Below, in pieces: positions 1 to 6,109 of a stretch of 32,850 nt of DNA. The DNA is from Chloroflexota bacterium (GTDB lineage: Bacteria; Chloroflexota; Limnocylindria; Limnocylindrales; CSP1-4). The notes below the pieces were generated by a model. The model worked only from the letters and a program-made list of their open reading frames with translations, was not told the DNA's origin and ran no database searches. The stretch spans positions 114,531 through 147,380 of the forward strand of contig PLLE01000043.1 in the NCBI GenBank assembly GCA_003141245.1, read 5' to 3'. Both the position numbers and the translations under genes were made by a program. Each line of letters opens with the position of its first letter. Within the stretch, counting starts at the first letter, position 1.

Positions 1-1008
1 GACGTTCGGGTTGACCCGCGCTTCAAGTGGGTTCCCGGCTTCGACCAGTCGCAGTTCACGTCGATGCTCTCGGTGCCGCTGCCCTGGAACGACTCGGTCA
101 TCGGCGTCATCAACCTCCAGGCAATCGAGACTCGCCTCTTCTCGCCCGAAGAGGTGGAGTTCCTGGTCACGATCGGTGCGCTCCTGGGCGGGATCGTCGA
201 GAAGGGACGCCTGCAGGCCGAGGCGGAGGAGCAGCTCGAGACTCTGACCGCCCTGGACGGCGCCCGGGCCGAGCTGCTTGCGGTCGTCACGCACGAGCTG
301 CGGACGCCGCTCGCGGTCGTGCGGGCGTACCTGGACCTGCTCGCCGACGCGGCGATCGACGCGGCGGGCGCCACCCGCCCGGACCTGAGCCTCGTCACCG
401 AGTGGCGGGAACAGGCCATCGGCCAGGTCACGCGCCTGGACCGACTCGTGGACTCGATCCTGGCCTCTGTCCGCGGCGAGGGGCTGGCGGCCGGGCTGGC
501 ACGCCTCCCATTCGACGTCGCCCGCGCCGTGAACGACACGATCGGCGAGATGGCCCCGCTGCTGCGCGAGCACCCGCTTCGTCGCGCCGGAACCTGGGAA
601 TCGCTCGTGGGCATAGGCGACGAGGGACGCTTCCGCCAGGTCCTGGAGCATCTCCTGGAGAACGAGGTGAAGTACTCACCCGAGGGTGGCGCTGTCAGCG
701 TCGGCGCGTGGCGCCACGACGGCGAGATCCAGGTCTACGTCACCGACGACGGACCGGGCATTCCCGAGGCCGAATGGGAGTCCGTCTTCGAGGCGTACGT
801 TCGGACGGCGAACCGACCGCGCGGTTCCGGAATCGGCCTGTACGCGGCCCGGCGGCTCATGAACGCCATGGGTGGACGTGTCTGGTTGGAATCAAATGGG
901 TACGGTGGGAGTCGTTTTATGGTTGCGGTGCCCGAGATGAGCGAAACTCTCGGTGACGCCGGCGGCCCAGAAGCCGGCGTGATGTCCGAGGCAGGCTCGG
1001 ACGGGTAA
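1..1008 (+). CDS. GAF-domain sensor histidine kinase, 5'-truncated by the window edge
   Basis: The reading frame is open from base 1, so the N-terminus lies outside the window. The first ~65 residues look like the end of a GAF domain (VIGVINLQA, then a region ending in GGIVEKGRL). A short coiled linker leads to the dimerisation/phosphoacceptor helix with the H-box THELRTPL; the histidine codon is at 292-294. The C-terminal ATPase domain shows an N-box (HLLENEVKYSPEGG), a DDGPGIP G1 box and a GSGIGLYAARRL G2 box. No membrane segment is visible in this part, so it may be cytosolic. It should autophosphorylate and pass phosphate to the response regulator that starts 50 bases downstream. The signal is unknown; GAF domains bind small ligands. 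Family assignment is firm, ligand is not. Confidence 0.93.
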   Translation, partial: DVRVDPRFKWVPGFDQSQFTSMLSVPLPWNDSVIGVINLQAIETRLFSPEEVEFLVTIGALLGGIVEKGRLQAEAEEQLETLTALDGARAELLAVVTHELRTPLAVVRAYLDLLADAAIDAAGATRPDLSLVTEWREQAIGQVTRLDRLVDSILASVRGEGLAAGLARLPFDVARAVNDTIGEMAPLLREHPLRRAGTWESLVGIGDEGRFRQVLEHLLENEVKYSPEGGAVSVGAWRHDGEIQVYVTDDGPGIPEAEWESVFEAYVRTANRPRGSGIGLYAARRLMNAMGGRVWLESNGYGGSRFMVAVPEMSETLGDAGGPEAGVMSEAGSDG

Positions 1009-1058
1009 CGAATCAGTAGAAAAGCGCACGAGCGCAGCCTGAGTGGAGGCCACAGAAG

Positions 1059-1772
1059 TTGAGCGCGATGGGTCCGGTAACGGAGGCGAGCCTGCTGATC
1101 CTCGTCGTGGACGACGAGCCGGCGATGGTAGGCGCCGTTTCGGCTCTGGTGGGCCGGGCAGGCCACCGCGTGGTCACCGCGTACGACGGCAACACGGCCC
1201 TGCGTCGTTTTTCTGAGGAACGCCCGGATCTCGTTCTCCTGGATCTGGCCATGCCGGGCCTCGACGGCGTCGAGGTCTGTCGGGCCATCCGCCGCATGTC
1301 CCAGACGCCGATCATCGTCCTCACCGGCGAGGCCGACGAGCGCGCCAAAGTCGAGGCGCTCGATACCGGCGCAGACGACTACGTGGTCAAGCCGTTCGGC
1401 AAGCAGGAGCTGCTGGCACGCATTCGCGCCGTCATGCGGCGCCGTAGCAACGACGCCGAGCCCCGAGGCGCCGGAGAGCTGCGCTGGGGCTCGATCGTCC
1501 TGGACCGCGGCCGGCACACCGCTTCAGTGGCCGGCGAGGAGCTGGTCCTGACGCGGACCGAGTACAGCCTGCTCGCCTCGCTGGTCGCGGCCGCCGGCCA
1601 CGTGGTCTCGCACAGTGCGCTGCTCTCGGCGGGCTGGCCGGGCGAGCCGAACCCCGACCCGCAGTGGCTCAAACCCCACCTGGCCCGCCTTCGCTCCAAA
1701 CTGGAGGGGTCCGGAGCGCCCGCGCCAGCCTCGGTCCGCGGCGTCGGCTACCGCCTGGAGGAAACCGGCTAA
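1059..1772 (+). CDS. OmpR/PhoB-family response regulator (receiver + winged helix)
   Basis: The protein has 237 residues. The receiver domain (residues ~12-125) has the acidic pair D18-D19, phospho-acceptor D62 in LVLLDLAMPGLDG, a conserved threonine in IIVLTGEA and the lysine in VVKPFG. Residues ~140-235 form a winged-helix DNA-binding domain (LTRTEYSLLASLVAAAGHVVS, ending VRGVGYRLEE). I chose the TTG at 1059 because a GGAGG-like site lies about 9 bases upstream; an in-frame ATG at 1068 is the alternative. It is almost certainly cotranscribed with the preceding kinase. OmpR-family regulators typically bind direct repeats spaced 11 bp apart. Exactly such arrays sit in front of the next three genes (2205-2253, 3689-3737, 5218-5266), so this protein is a reasonable candidate for their activator; that link is inference. 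Confidence 0.94.
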   Translation: MSAMGPVTEASLLILVVDDEPAMVGAVSALVGRAGHRVVTAYDGNTALRRFSEERPDLVLLDLAMPGLDGVEVCRAIRRMSQTPIIVLTGEADERAKVEALDTGADDYVVKPFGKQELLARIRAVMRRRSNDAEPRGAGELRWGSIVLDRGRHTASVAGEELVLTRTEYSLLASLVAAAGHVVSHSALLSAGWPGEPNPDPQWLKPHLARLRSKLEGSGAPAPASVRGVGYRLEETG

Positions 1773-1909
1773 TCGCGGAGGGACCAGGGCGCACGCCCGG
1801 GGCAAGGCGGCATTAGGGACAAATGAGGCCTCGACCGGCGATGCTTCGCTCGAGGTCGTGCCCCGCTTGTCCAGCATCCGTATGGCTGACTGAGGCCGGA
1901 AAACACGAA

Positions 1910-1940
1910 GCCCGCGCAACCTGCCGAAAGGTGCGCGGGC
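1910..1940 (-). terminator. Intrinsic terminator-like hairpin for the small minus-strand transcript
   Basis: A perfect 9-bp stem, GCCCGCGCA (1910-1918) against TGCGCGGGC (1932-1940), can be extended by CCT/AGG inside the loop. Read on the minus strand it is followed by a T-rich stretch (TTCGTGTTTTC), while the plus-strand side has none, so it most likely ends transcription coming from the small gene at 2041-2121. Nothing else coding is seen in 1773-2040. Confidence 0.6.
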
Positions 1941-2040
1941 CGGCGTGCGGCTTGGATTTGTATCGGTGGCGCGTCAAGAGGCGAGGCGCCGAGCGGACCG
2001 GCGCTGACGCCGATCGAGGGAGTCTGGAAGTGACCGCGGG

Positions 2041-2121
2041 CTACTTGACGTCCGCGCGAGACGGAGCCACGAACCAACCGACGACCAGAACGCCAAAGCT
2101 GATGAAAGCGGCTGCGATCAC
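2041..2121 (-). CDS. 26-residue single-span membrane protein in the ammonium-transport block
   Basis: This tiny gene starts with GTG at 2121 and stops with TAG at 2041. A strong AAGGAG ribosome-binding site lies at 2129-2134, seven bases before the start, the same SD type seen in front of both amt genes. The product begins with one hydrophobic segment (AAAFISFGVLVVGWFVA, residues ~3-19) followed by a short polar tail (PSRADVK). The predicted promoter at 2177-2253 is built exactly like those of the two ammonium transporters, and a terminator-like hairpin follows at 1910-1940, so it seems to have its own transcript of roughly 270 bases. I do not recognise a family. By size it resembles KdpF-type small subunits or other small proteins that bind membrane transporters. 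A role with Amt proteins is inferred only from location and promoter. Confidence 0.62.
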   Translation of the reverse strand: MIAAAFISFGVLVVGWFVAPSRADVK

Positions 2122-2176
2122 TTCTTGGCTCCTTCGGCTGAACCAGAGGGACTCACGTCCCGTTTCAATGGTTGGA

Positions 2177-2253
2177 AGTCTAGGGAGGGTACCGGCGATA
2201 ATCAGTAGCGCGCGGGTAGACCTTTGGTGACGAGCCGGTGACGCGACGGTTGC
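2177..2253 (-). promoter_or_regulatory. Promoter with five 11-bp-spaced GNNAC boxes, upstream of the small membrane protein
   Basis: Read on the minus strand from 2253 downward: GCAAC-N6-GTCAC-N6-GTCAC-N6-TCTAC-N6-GCTAC, with box positions starting at 2249, 2238, 2227, 2216 and 2205 on the plus strand. TGATT follows at once (2200-2204) and a TAGACT -10 box lies at 2177-2182, 22 bases from the first T of TGATT. The fourth box (TCTAC) departs from the G at position 1. The expected transcription start is near 2170, leaving a leader of about 50 bases. Confidence 0.72.
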
Positions 2254-2375
2254 GCTTCGGGACGTTCGGGCCCTCGAGCATCCCGCCCACTCGCGGCGAC
2301 GACCCCCGGAAATCGAAACGGCACTGGTCCCCTTCTGGGGGCCGGCGGCGTGCGGTGCGGCCGAGCCGCCGTCGC

Positions 2376-3599
2376 TCAGGACTGCCAGGCCACCTCGCCG
2401 TGCTGGGAGGCGTCCAGGCCGGCTTCTTCTTCGGCCTCGTCGACTCGGAGCCCGACCAGCGCGTCCACGACCTTGAGGATCACCAGGGTGGCGACCGCGC
2501 TGTAGATCCAGGTCGCGGCGATGGCGACCAGCTGCGTGCCGACCTGGCCGGCGTTGCCGTCGATGAGGCCCCGGCCCGCGACGTTCACGGCCGTCACTGC
2601 GAAGACGCCGGTCAGCAGGATGCCGAGCGTGCCGCCAACGCCGTGGACGGCCCAGACATCGAGCGCGTCGTCGACCTTCATACGCTCGCGCAGCAGGATC
2701 GCGCCGTAGCAGACCGCGCCCGCGAGGAAGCCGATGACGATGGCGGAGCTCGGATCGACGAAGCCCGAGGCCGGGGTGATGGCGACCTCGCCCGCGATCG
2801 CGCCCGAGACGGCACCGATGACGCTGGGCGAGCCCTTGTGCAGCCAGCTCATGGTCAGCCAGGTGAGCGCGCCCATGCCGGCCGCGGTGTTGGTCACCAG
2901 CACTGCGTTGACGGCCAGGCCGTTGGCCGCAAGAGCGGAGCCGCCGTTGAAGCCGAACCAGCCGAACCACAGGATGCCCGCCCCGATGACCGTCAGGCGG
3001 ACGTCGTGCGGCTCGAAGCGCTCCGACTCGCGCCGGACACGCGGGCCCAGCACCAGGGCCGCGACAAGGGCGGCGACACCGGAGCTGATGTGGACGACCG
3101 TTCCGCCCGCGTAGTCGAGCACGCCCATCTTGTTGAGCCAGCCGCCCTGGCCCCAGACCCAGTGGCAGATCGGCGAGTAGACGAGCAGGCTCCACAGCAG
3201 GGTGAAGAGGACGAAGGCCTTGAAGCGCTTGCGCTCGGCGAAGGCCCCGATGATCAGGGCCGGAGTGATGATGGCGAACATCATCTGGAAGAGCGCGAAG
3301 GCCGTGGCGGGGATGTGGGCGGAATAGGGGCCGGGATCGACGCCGACGCCCTTGAGGCCAAGGTTATCGAGCCCGCCGATGATGCCCCAGCCCTGCACGT
3401 CCGGGCCGAAGGCCAACGTGTACCCGACGAGGACCCAGGTCACGCTCACCAGGCCCAGGATGAACATGCACTGCATCAGGATGCTGAGCACGTTCTTGCG
3501 GCGAACCAGGCCGCCGTAGAAGAGCGCCAGGCCGGGCGTCATCAGCATGACGAGCGCCGTCGCGGTCAGTACCCAGGCGGTGGCGCCACTGTCGATCAC
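2376..3599 (-). CDS. amt: Ammonium transporter (Amt/MEP/Rh family), first copy
   Basis: The product has about 407 residues and the many hydrophobic spans expected of Amt channels. Family signatures include TPGLALFYGGLVRRKNVLS near the N-terminus, DYAGGTVVHISSG with the first pore histidine, GFNGGSALAANG, and WAVHGVGGTLG with the second pore histidine. The C-terminal tail EEEAGLDASQHGE is the cytoplasmic segment that in other bacteria contacts GlnK. I chose the GTG at 3599 because AAGGAG precedes it by eight bases and the longer frame adds nothing Amt-like. It moves NH4+/NH3 into the cell. It is a tandem paralogue of the gene at 3871-5109, with near-identical tails, and has its own promoter array. 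No PII (glnK) gene lies beside it. Confidence 0.95.
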   Translation of the reverse strand: MIDSGATAWVLTATALVMLMTPGLALFYGGLVRRKNVLSILMQCMFILGLVSVTWVLVGYTLAFGPDVQGWGIIGGLDNLGLKGVGVDPGPYSAHIPATAFALFQMMFAIITPALIIGAFAERKRFKAFVLFTLLWSLLVYSPICHWVWGQGGWLNKMGVLDYAGGTVVHISSGVAALVAALVLGPRVRRESERFEPHDVRLTVIGAGILWFGWFGFNGGSALAANGLAVNAVLVTNTAAGMGALTWLTMSWLHKGSPSVIGAVSGAIAGEVAITPASGFVDPSSAIVIGFLAGAVCYGAILLRERMKVDDALDVWAVHGVGGTLGILLTGVFAVTAVNVAGRGLIDGNAGQVGTQLVAIAATWIYSAVATLVILKVVDALVGLRVDEAEEEAGLDASQHGEVAWQS

Positions 3600-3660
3600 G
3601 CTCGAGACTCCTTCGCATCCAGATCGCAACGAGACGGTCGCCGCGGTTGCGGCCCGGGGA

Positions 3661-3737
3661 AGCGTATGGAGGCAGGAGCTCGGAATCAGTAACGACCGAG
3701 TGACCCTCAGGTGGCGCTGTGGTAGCGCGAGGGTTGT
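3661..3737 (-). promoter_or_regulatory. Promoter with five 11-bp-spaced GNNAC boxes, upstream of the first amt
   Basis: Minus-strand order from 3737: ACAAC-N6-GCTAC-N6-GCCAC-N6-GTCAC-N6-GTTAC, starting on the plus strand at 3733, 3722, 3711, 3700 and 3689. TGATT follows directly (3684-3688), and a TACGCT -10 box sits at 3661-3666, again 22 bases from the first T of TGATT. The leader to the GTG start would be about 55 bases. Confidence 0.78.
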
Positions 3738-3790
3738 CGTTCGGGACGTGCTGCGACGACCGGGCCCGCTGGCTCGGCTGGCGGTTCTCG

Positions 3791-3813
3791 GGGGCCCGTT
3801 TGGCCGGGACCCC
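3791..3813 (-). terminator. Possible hairpin terminator after the second amt
   Basis: GGGGCCCG (3791-3798) can pair with CGGGACCCC (3805-3813) with one bulged base, giving an 8-bp GC-rich stem downstream of the amt gene that ends at 3871. No T-run follows on the minus strand, so this is weak as an intrinsic terminator. Confidence 0.3.
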
Positions 3814-3870
3814 AGGCGTTGAAGGTTGCCGGTCGGTGCCGGTCGGCCCTGCCGTCGACCCGTTCGATCG

Positions 3871-5109
3871 CTAGCTCTGCCAGGCCACCTCGCCGTGCTG
3901 CGAGGAGTCGAGACCGGCCTCTTCCTCGGCCTCGCCGACGCGGAGCCCGACGAAGAAGTCGACGACTTTGAGGATGATGAAAGTAGCGACGCCGCTGTAG
4001 ATCCAGGTCGCGCCGACGGCCACCAGCTGCTTGAGGACCTGACTGCCGTTGCCCTCGACCAGACCGGACGCCCCGTTGACGGCCGCGATCGCGAAGACGC
4101 CGGTCAGGATCGCGCCGAGCGTGCCGCCAACCCCGTGGACGGCCCAGACGTCGAGTGCGTCGTCGACCTTGAGTCGCTCGCGCAGCAGGATCGCGCCGTA
4201 GCAGGTCACGCCCGCGGCAAAGCCGATGATGATGGCCGCGCTGGCATCGACGTAGCCAGAGGCGGGAGTGATGGCCACGAGGCCCGCCACGCCACCCACC
4301 ACCGCGCCCACTACGCTCGGCGTGCCCTTGTGCAGCCAGCTCACGGTGACCCACGTCAGCGCCGCCATGCCGGCGGCCGTATTGGTGACCACGAACGCGT
4401 TGGCCGCAAGGCCGTTCGCGGCCAGGGCTGAGCCACCGTTGAAGCCGAACCAGCCGAACCAGAGCAGGCCTGCACCGATGACCGTCAGGCGGACGTCGTG
4501 CGGCTCAAAACGGTCGGACTCGCGCTTGACTCTCGGGCCCAGGACGAGCGCGGCGACCAGCGCCGCGACGCCCGAGCTGACGTGGACGACGGTGCCGCCG
4601 GCGAAGTCGATGGCGCCCATCTTGTTGAGCCATCCGCCCTGACCCCAGACCCAGTGGGCAATCGGCGAGTAGACGAGGAGAGTCCACAGCAGCGAGAACA
4701 GCACGAACGCCTTGAAGCGCTTACGTTCCGCGAACGCCCCCGTGATGAGGGCCGGCGTGATGACGGCGAACATCATCTGGAAGGCCATGTAGGCGGAGCC
4801 GGGAATGGTCGGCGCGTACTGGGTAAGGGGATCCTTGCCCACGCCGTGGAGTCCGATGTAGTCGAGCCCGCCGATGATCCCCCAGCCGTTGACGTCCTTG
4901 CCGAACGCCAGGGTGAACCCAATGAGAACCCACGTGACGCTGACCAGGGCGAGGATGAAGACGCTGTGCATGATCGTGCTCAGCACGTTCTTGCGGCGAA
5001 CCAGGCCACCGTAGAAGAGCGCCAGGCCGGGCGTCATGAGCATGACGAGCGCAGCCGATGTCAGCACCCAGGCGGTGTCGCCGGAATTGATCCCGCCAGC
5101 GGTGGGCAC
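3871..5109 (-). CDS. amt: Ammonium transporter (Amt/MEP/Rh family), second copy
   Basis: The product has about 412 residues and is closely similar to the downstream copy through most of its length. It shares TPGLALFYGGLVRRKNVLS, DFAGGTVVHVSSG and WAVHGVGGTLG with both pore histidines, and the tail EEEAGLDSSQHGEVAWQS. The main differences are the first ~15 residues and the extracellular loop after GGLDYIGLHGVGKDP. I prefer the GTG at 5109, eight bases after AAGGAG; the in-frame GTG at 5118 overlaps that site. It has its own promoter array at 5190-5266, so the two copies can be transcribed separately. Two copies may differ in affinity or expression, but the sequence alone does not say. Confidence 0.95.
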   Translation of the reverse strand: MPTAGGINSGDTAWVLTSAALVMLMTPGLALFYGGLVRRKNVLSTIMHSVFILALVSVTWVLIGFTLAFGKDVNGWGIIGGLDYIGLHGVGKDPLTQYAPTIPGSAYMAFQMMFAVITPALITGAFAERKRFKAFVLFSLLWTLLVYSPIAHWVWGQGGWLNKMGAIDFAGGTVVHVSSGVAALVAALVLGPRVKRESDRFEPHDVRLTVIGAGLLWFGWFGFNGGSALAANGLAANAFVVTNTAAGMAALTWVTVSWLHKGTPSVVGAVVGGVAGLVAITPASGYVDASAAIIIGFAAGVTCYGAILLRERLKVDDALDVWAVHGVGGTLGAILTGVFAIAAVNGASGLVEGNGSQVLKQLVAVGATWIYSGVATFIILKVVDFFVGLRVGEAEEEAGLDSSQHGEVAWQS

Positions 5110-5189
5110 GAGTGGCACTCCTTCGCAAAGTCGGTCGATGGCGGCGGGGCAGTTCCTTCACGGCGGCAGGGCCGCCCCGCTCGGACCGA

Positions 5190-5266
5190 AGAATACGGAT
5201 GCGGTTCGGCGGAATCAGTGGCCGTCGGGTGACCTTTGCGTCACGGTCCGGTGGCGCCCGGGTTGC
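5190..5266 (-). promoter_or_regulatory. Promoter with five 11-bp-spaced GNNAC boxes, upstream of the second amt
   Basis: Minus-strand order from 5266: GCAAC-N6-GCCAC-N6-GTGAC-N6-GTCAC-N6-GCCAC, starting on the plus strand at 5262, 5251, 5240, 5229 and 5218. TGATT follows directly (5213-5217) and TATTCT at 5190-5195 is the -10 box, 22 bases from the first T of TGATT. The arrangement is identical in geometry to the other two arrays, although the spacer bases differ. Confidence 0.78.
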
Positions 5267-5312
5267 CGTTCAGGACGGGGTGCGGCGCGGTCCGGTGGGC
5301 GCGGCGCTCGCA

Positions 5313-5354
5313 TGTGCAGGCGAGGCGCCCGCGTGTGCAGGCGAGGCGCCCGAT
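5313..5354. repeat. 21-bp tandem repeat, two copies
   Basis: The unit starting TGTGCAGGCGAGGCGCCCG occurs at 5313-5333 and again at 5334-5354, almost identical. Each copy contains the palindrome GGCGCC. It lies just upstream of the amt promoter array. Confidence 0.8.
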
Positions 5355-5575
5355 ACCTCTCGCCTACCCGCCTGAGGAGTGGTATCGACCGGAGCGACGC
5401 GTCCTTGCCGCTCGTGCACCACAGGCGAGCCCCGCGAGTCGACGGTTCACGCTCAATATCGGGTCCGTGGCGGCAGCCCGCATGGCTCCAAGCATCTGTC
5501 ACGTCGCCGGTACCTGGATAGCACTTCTCGGGCGAGTGACAGAGAGAAACGCATGGCACTGGGGCTGCCCACCGC

Positions 5576-5640
5576 ACGAGCGGCCGCGACACGAGCGGCC
5601 GCGACACGAGCGGCCGCGACACGAGCGGCCGCGACACGGC
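5576..5640. repeat. 15-bp tandem repeat, just over four copies
   Basis: ACGAGCGGCCGCGAC is repeated perfectly at 5576-5590, 5591-5605, 5606-5620 and 5621-5635, followed by a partial copy. Each unit contains the 8-bp palindrome GCGGCCGC. There are no spacers between units, so this is a simple tandem repeat rather than a CRISPR array. Confidence 0.9.
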
Positions 5641-5708
5641 GATCCTCATGCCGATCCAGAAGTGGCCATCCTCGGTAACGAGCAGCCGGTGGGCCCTGGC
5701 CCCCTGGG

Positions 5709-5972
5709 CTAGGAAGCGAGCTGTTCCACCTGTGCAATGCGGTGCGGGCGATCCACGCACTTGACACGGCAGCCGCGAGCATCGGTGTCCCAGGTGTTGC
5801 CGTGGTAATGCCGCCAGGCGGCATCCGGTCCGTAGCAACCGCCGTCGGGCAAAGATTCTCGGGCGATGAGGCGGCAGCCGCAGGCAGCGCAGGTCAGCAC
5901 GGACGAGCCCTCGCGGTGCACTGCGCGGGGTTTGGACTGCTCCCCGGTCGGCTCGTACTCGTGCAGCTTCAT
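5709..5972 (-). CDS. Small Cys/His-rich protein, probably zinc-binding, unknown function
   Basis: The product has 87 residues if it starts at the ATG at 5972, which follows an AGGTGG site by about five bases; a GTG at 5981 is the alternative. Five or six cysteines and several histidines are clustered: LTCAACGCRL, then GGCYG, WRHYHGNTW, and GCRVKCVDRPH. This suggests one or two metal sites or a disulphide-stabilised fold. There is no signal peptide or membrane segment. Composition (mixed charge, Trp, His) is that of a real protein rather than a chance GC-rich frame. I do not recognise the family. It is transcribed in the same direction as argH upstream, with a gap of about 130 bases. Confidence 0.6.
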   Translation of the reverse strand: MKLHEYEPTGEQSKPRAVHREGSSVLTCAACGCRLIARESLPDGGCYGPDAAWRHYHGNTWDTDARGCRVKCVDRPHRIAQVEQLAS

Positions 5973-6109
5973 TCGGTCCACCTGGTTAGCGGAGCGTGCC
6001 TCCGCGCCAGATCAGCCTACGCCGTCGCCGGCGCCATGGCGGCATCAGCCGCGTGCCAATTTGGTGCCGGATCGGGGCGCAGCGGCATGGCCCGGCTCGG
6101 GCCGTCACG

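Larger units (their letters stand above)
5267..5708. other. Intergenic stretch without a convincing gene
   Basis: Beyond the amt promoter this stretch holds only two short tandem repeats, listed separately. Open frames cross it on both strands, but they run through the repeats as RPLVS- or ERPRH-type peptide repeats and show no family features. I see no RNA gene in it. Confidence 0.5.

Noticed and set aside
2122-2176. A glutamine-type (glnA) riboswitch in the leader of the small membrane gene
   Set aside because: A short self-complementary GGGAC/GTCCC element and a CCGAAGGAG stretch are suggestive, but the conserved core of that riboswitch is not present, and the AAGGAG is simply the ribosome-binding site.
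3661-3737. Sigma-54 promoter for the amt genes
   Set aside because: No GG-N10-GC element with the right spacing is found; the TGATT-N17-TANNCT layout fits a sigma-70-type promoter with an adjacent activator array.
5576-5640. CRISPR array
   Set aside because: The 15-bp units are directly adjacent without spacers, and no cas gene is present.
5215-5838. A 207-residue minus-strand frame across the repeat region
   Set aside because: It runs through the 15-bp repeats as SRPLV repeats, overlaps the amt promoter and the start of the small Cys-rich gene region, and has no ribosome-binding site or recognisable domain.
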